Shown piece by piece: positions 49,109 to 51,175 of a DNA stretch of 51,175 bases. Made by a program: the position numbers and the translations under genes. Source of the stretch: a virus. Each line of letters opens with the position of its first letter. The first letter of the stretch is position 1. A model generated the notes under the pieces. That model did no database searches. It saw only the letters and a program-made list of their open reading frames with translations, and was not told where the DNA came from. Location of the stretch: positions 1-51,175 of the IMG/VR virus record IMGVR_UViG_3300036944_000268; one strand, written 5' to 3'.

Positions 49109-49597
49109 TTATTTTGGTACCGCGTCTAAGTTTACCAGTTGATTAATTAGCTGACCATACTTAGAGCCATCCGACCCGTTGATCTGCACATTTACTTGAT
49201 TCTTAACATTAGTAGCTTGTTGTACCTTTTCAAGCTCAATCTGGCGAGCTAAAAGTTCCATCGACATTTTATGCGATAGTGCTAAAATCTCGATAATATC
49301 CTTGCTGCTTCCAACATCTGCCTCCTCCATATCCTGGAACTTCTTTTTGATGATAGCATCCATCGCAGCGCGCATCTTAAAGCGATTATTGAATCCAACA
49401 TCAAAGAACACTTGGTCAATATACGCTCGTACGTCTTTACGCTGAAGAGTTTGGGTGACTAGGGATTGTGGGATATTTAGGACACTTGCGACGTCTGCGG
49501 CATCTTGGTTCTGTAGATAACAGTTCGCGATCTCAAGCGATTCGGGCGATATGTCAAGCGTTTCAGCGGGGGTCGTGGCAGGAAGGTTCTGGGACAA
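49109..49597 (-). CDS. Terminase small subunit (TerS)
   Basis: 162 aa. An N-terminal helix-turn-helix-like part (EIANCYLQNQDAADVASVLN then IPQSLVTQTLQRKDVRAYID, about res. 23-62), a helical central domain (NNRFKMRAAMDAIIKKKF, IIEILALSHKMSMELLARQI) and a flexible tail. It recognises phage DNA for packaging. The likely start is TTG 49597: GAGG stands 9-12 bases upstream, and the next in-frame ATG (res. 76) would remove the HTH. It lies 43 bp before TerL. Confidence 0.85.
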   Translation of the reverse strand: MSQNLPATTPAETLDISPESLEIANCYLQNQDAADVASVLNIPQSLVTQTLQRKDVRAYIDQVFFDVGFNNRFKMRAAMDAIIKKKFQDMEEADVGSSKDIIEILALSHKMSMELLARQIELEKVQQATNVKNQVNVQINGSDGSKYGQLINQLVNLDAVPK

Positions 49598-49623
49598 TTG
49601 GGGTACCTCGGGTAATTTGATAC

Positions 49624-49653
49624 ATTATATCATTTTTAGCAATTTAGGGTCAA
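49624..49653 (-). promoter_or_regulatory. Sigma70-type promoter with AAATTTA box for terS-terL
   Basis: Minus strand: -35 TTGACC (complement of 49648-49653, 5/6), 18-bp spacer, -10 TATAAT (complement of 49624-49629) with a TGA extension. AAATTTA lies 4 bp upstream of the -35. Confidence 0.9.
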
Positions 49654-49665
49654 GGGGTAAATTTA

Positions 49666-50109
49666 TTAAGCCTTGGCAAATTCGCCATTTAGTTCATTAT
49701 TTCTAGTATCATATGCTAATTTAGCTTCTTCTACTGTAGTATAGGTACCTAAGGAGTACGTTATGCCTTTATGATATAGTTTTGCTCTAAATCTTCCCTG
49801 TACTTGAGTTACACCTTTAGGTAGACCTATCTTTGATTTACCTACTGAATTAGCATTATTTTGCTGTCTAGTAGCTAGACGTAAGTTTTCTATTCTATTA
49901 TTTAAACTATCTCCGTCTATATGATCTATTAATGTACCTTCAGGTATAGGCCCTTTATACATTTCCCAGATTAGTCTATGGGCTCGATATTCTTTTCCGT
50001 CTTTACGGACACGCACATATCCATCTCTATCTAGGTTACAGTAAATATGTCCGGTTTTCTTATTTAATAGCAGGCCGTCGTCATATTCATAAAGTTCATT
50101 TAAGTTCAT
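49666..50109 (-). CDS. HNH homing endonuclease with AP2-like DNA-binding domain
   Basis: 147 aa from ATG 50109 (26 codons after an open-frame extension that begins in promoter DNA). N-terminal NUMOD-like start (YEYDDGLLLNKKTGHIYCNL), an HNH_3 domain (YRAHRLIWEMYKGPIPEG then IDHIDGDSLNNRIENLRLAT), and a C-terminal AP2-type part (KGVTQVQGRFRAKLYHKG, YTTVEEAKLAYDTRNNELNG). Free-standing homing endonucleases of this class are common in phages. It is bracketed by two similar promoters at 50132 and 49624. Confidence 0.9.
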   Translation of the reverse strand: MNLNELYEYDDGLLLNKKTGHIYCNLDRDGYVRVRKDGKEYRAHRLIWEMYKGPIPEGTLIDHIDGDSLNNRIENLRLATRQQNNANSVGKSKIGLPKGVTQVQGRFRAKLYHKGITYSLGTYTTVEEAKLAYDTRNNELNGEFAKA

Positions 50110-50131
50110 AAAATTCCATAAGTTAAATTTA

Positions 50132-50160
50132 ATTATACCACTTAAGGAAACTTTAGTCAA
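50132..50160 (-). promoter_or_regulatory. Sigma70-type promoter with AAATTTA box for the HNH-AP2 gene
   Basis: Minus strand: -35 TTGACT (complement of 50155-50160, 5/6), 17-bp spacer, -10 TATAAT (complement of 50132-50137) with a TGG extension. AAATTTA lies 4 bp upstream of the -35. Confidence 0.92.
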
Positions 50161-50187
50161 CATGTAAATTTGTTCCTGGGGGCTCAT

Positions 50188-50353
50188 TTAGTCCATAGTT
50201 TAGCACCGAAAGTTTTTGTCAAATTTCTCATCTGTTAGTCTGTTGGTGGGCCCCGGTGGTATGGTGATAGTCTATGTCTATTAACCGGCCCCGTCTGATA
50301 GGTAGGGGCTATCAGCACCCCATTGTAAAGTTATGTAAAGGTGGGGACAATTG
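50188..50353. promoter_or_regulatory. Divergent control region with overlapping hairpins and direct repeats
   Basis: No gene is visible here. Structures: CTGATAG (50295-50301) pairs with CTATCAG (50309-50315). A competing pair, GCCCC (50288-50292) with GGGGC (50305-50309), excludes it. CCGGT/ACCGG arms lie upstream. TGTAAAG is repeated at 50324-50330 and 50334-50340, one helical turn apart, 14 bp before the -35 of the plus-strand promoter. This is the switch between minus-strand late and plus-strand units. An operator and/or leader structure is plausible; an origin or packaging site cannot be excluded. Confidence 0.55.
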
Positions 50354-50381
50354 TTGACAACTCGGGAAAACCTGATATAAT
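50354..50381 (+). promoter_or_regulatory. Strong sigma70 promoter for the right plus-strand unit
   Basis: -35 TTGACA (50354-50359, 6/6), 16-bp spacer, -10 TATAAT (50376-50381, 6/6) with a TGA extension. Predicted +1 falls at 50388, the A of the first ATG. Confidence 0.92.
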
Positions 50382-50387
50382 AAACAC

Positions 50388-50555
50388 ATGAAACAAGACT
50401 ACATCTTAGCATGCAAGATAATCGAAGCCAACAATCCTACGGCATGGAGCATTGTCCAACACGACGACAATAATTTTTCTGCTAAGATTGGCTATTGCAT
50501 GGCGTACTATGTTATAATCAACAATCAGATTATTGGAGACGTTTGGTATGAATAA
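50388..50555 (+). CDS. 55-aa small protein, predicted leaderless
   Basis: Starts MKQDYILACKIIEANNPTAW and reads as a compact alpha/beta protein, ending IINNQIIGDVWYE. No family recognised. The ATG lies at the predicted transcription start and there is no Shine-Dalgarno, so the message would be leaderless. An 8-bp overlap with the next ORF supports it being a real coding frame. First gene of the probable early unit; such genes often act on the host. Confidence 0.68.
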   Translation: MKQDYILACKIIEANNPTAWSIVQHDDNNFSAKIGYCMAYYVIINNQIIGDVWYE

Positions 50556-50643
50556 ATTTTTAGTTGAGTTGGCTCAGGCCGCACTAATCGCGGCCACTAT
50601 CGGCTTTCCCTTCATCATCTACTTTTGGAATATGACACCATGA
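50548..50643 (+). CDS. 31-aa membrane mini-protein
   Basis: MNKFLVELAQAALIAATIGF followed by PFIIYFWNMTP: a single predicted transmembrane helix over most of the protein. GGAG lies 9 bp before the ATG. It overlaps the 55-aa gene by 8 bp and the next gene by 4 bp (ATGA), a coupled chain. Possible early host-membrane effector; unknown. Confidence 0.62.
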   Translation: MNKFLVELAQAALIAATIGFPFIIYFWNMTP

Positions 50644-50864
50644 TCTTAACCTTCAAAGAATTGGTAATCAATGTTGCCGACTACAATGGTATGCAATATG
50701 GCAAGGCTTTGCCTTGGATTATCAATAAGGCTTGCGACTATGTTATGCACACCTTTTATGCTAACCAAAATGAGCATGATGTTATCCCTGATGCTAACGT
50801 GGTCACTGTTGACATTGTTATGCAAACGGTAACCTTTCCGGGATTGGTAACTACACTACATTAA
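50640..50864 (+). CDS. 74-aa hypothetical protein
   Basis: Start ATG 50640 overlaps the previous stop as ATGA. MILTFKELVINVADYNGMQY, YGKALPWIINKACDYVMHTF and a C-terminal VVTVDIVMQTVTFPGLV suggest a small alpha/beta fold. No known family. Last gene before a strong terminator. Confidence 0.72.
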   Translation: MILTFKELVINVADYNGMQYGKALPWIINKACDYVMHTFYANQNEHDVIPDANVVTVDIVMQTVTFPGLVTTLH

Positions 50865-50866
50865 TC

Positions 50867-50886
50867 AAGGCCCTTCGGGGCCTTTT
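50867..50886 (+). terminator. UUCG-loop rho-independent terminator
   Basis: AAGGCCC (50867-50873), TTCG loop, GGGCCTT (50878-50884), then TTTT and CC. It closes the three-gene mini-operon, 3 bp after the stop. Confidence 0.93.
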
Positions 50887-51014
50887 CCTTTAGCTAATCA
50901 TTGCCAATTTGATAAGCTTGGCGGCGCCGATTTTACCACATAAAATCGGGGCGTGTCAAGGAATTTATTAATAACCTATTTTTTGTAGGGGCAACCGTTT
51001 GGCTGATTTGCCGC
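50887..51014 (+). other. Intergenic stretch before the second leaderless gene
   Basis: 128 bp without a gene. It contains CGATTTTA (50929-50936) opposed to TAAAATCG (50941-50948), an 8-bp inverted repeat with a 4-nt loop, but no U-run follows. Nothing else recognised. Confidence 0.45.
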
Positions 51015-51020
51015 TATAAT
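51015..51020 (+). promoter_or_regulatory. -10 element for the second small plus-strand gene
   Basis: TATAAT followed by AAACCC and ATG. The spacing equals that at 50376 (TATAAT-AAACAC-ATG). No good -35 is present at 16-18 bp, so an activator may be needed. Confidence 0.6.
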
Positions 51021-51026
51021 AAACCC

Positions 51027-51149
51027 ATGAACACACAATACCGCGCAAGAGAAATAAAAGAATTTGCTGATTTTTGTGCGCGGCATGAAATTCGGTTTAA
51101 TAACATGATAGAATACTATGCGGCAATCGCACAATATTTCAAGGATTGA
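51027..51149 (+). CDS. 40-aa small protein, predicted leaderless
   Basis: MNTQYRAREIKEFADFCARH followed by EIRFNNMIEYYAAIAQYFKD: an amphipathic helical hairpin. The ATG is at the predicted +1 and has no Shine-Dalgarno. Unknown function. The next gene starts 2 bp after its stop. Confidence 0.6.
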   Translation: MNTQYRAREIKEFADFCARHEIRFNNMIEYYAAIAQYFKD

Positions 51150-51151
51150 TA

Positions 51152-51175
51152 ATGAAATATGTTCTAGCTTTTTTG
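51152..51175 (+). CDS. N-terminal fragment of a further small gene
   Basis: ATG 51152 with AAGGA 6 bp upstream; only MKYVLAFL is visible before the window ends. A possible signal-peptide or membrane start. The rest lies outside. Confidence 0.5.

Noticed and set aside
50217-50222. TTGACA on the minus strand in the control region
   Set aside because: No -10 hexamer at a suitable distance; the mapped promoter at 50132-50160 is far better.
50240-50325. Possible tRNA gene in the structured intergenic block
   Set aside because: Acceptor arms do not pair beyond four bases and there is no T-arm GTTC motif.

Overview
This window is part of a tailed double-stranded DNA phage genome. The gene content fits a long-tailed siphovirus of the HK97 assembly lineage: terminase, HK97-type portal, protease/capsid, head-tail connectors, tail tube, G/GT-type tail chaperone, a very large tape measure protein and a tail hub, with no tail sheath gene in the window. 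The Rz/Rz1-type spanin pair and a GH19-type endolysin point to a Gram-negative host. The DNA is AT-rich by eye, and its promoters look like ordinary bacterial sigma70 promoters. I cannot name the host or the nearest relative from the sequence alone.

Layout. Plus strand, 1-2741: the end of a nucleotide/early module (a truncated small conserved phage protein, dUTPase, B12-dependent ribonucleotide reductase, a 61-aa protein) closing at a bidirectional terminator. Minus strand, 50109 down to 2778: the late genes, transcribed right to left in the order HNH-AP2 endonuclease, TerS, TerL, (an inserted plus-strand GIY-YIG cassette), HNH protein, portal, protease-capsid fusion, connectors, tail terminator, tail tube, G/GT chaperone with a -1 frameshift, 2360-aa tape measure, tail hub and tip, about 20 kb of fibre/adhesin genes (LamG, Mtd_N-like, collagen-like and polyglycine domains), lysis cassette (endolysin, spanins, membrane proteins, holin), PhoH-like ATPase and small virion-type proteins. 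Plus strand, 50354 to the end: the start of the opposite (probably early) transcription unit, made of tiny coupled genes.

Regulation. The late region is divided into several transcription units. Most begin with a near-consensus promoter (TTGACA-like, about 17 bp, TATAAT, usually a TG-extended -10), and five promoters also carry an identical AAATTTA box 3-4 bp upstream of the -35. Terminator-promoter pairs separate the capsid/tail-tube unit, the tape measure, the hub/tip unit and the fibre/lysis unit. Promoterless hairpin terminators follow the capsid and tail-tube genes, which would raise those two products over their downstream neighbours. No phage RNA polymerase or sigma factor is visible.

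Most interesting items: the shared AAATTTA promoter architecture on both strands, the single-polypeptide protease-scaffold-capsid gene with a strong internal start, the AAATTTC slippery site in the tail chaperone, two plus-strand small genes whose ATG falls at the predicted transcription start (leaderless), the endonuclease cassettes bracketed by cloned-looking promoters around the terminase genes, and the repeat-driven adhesin array.
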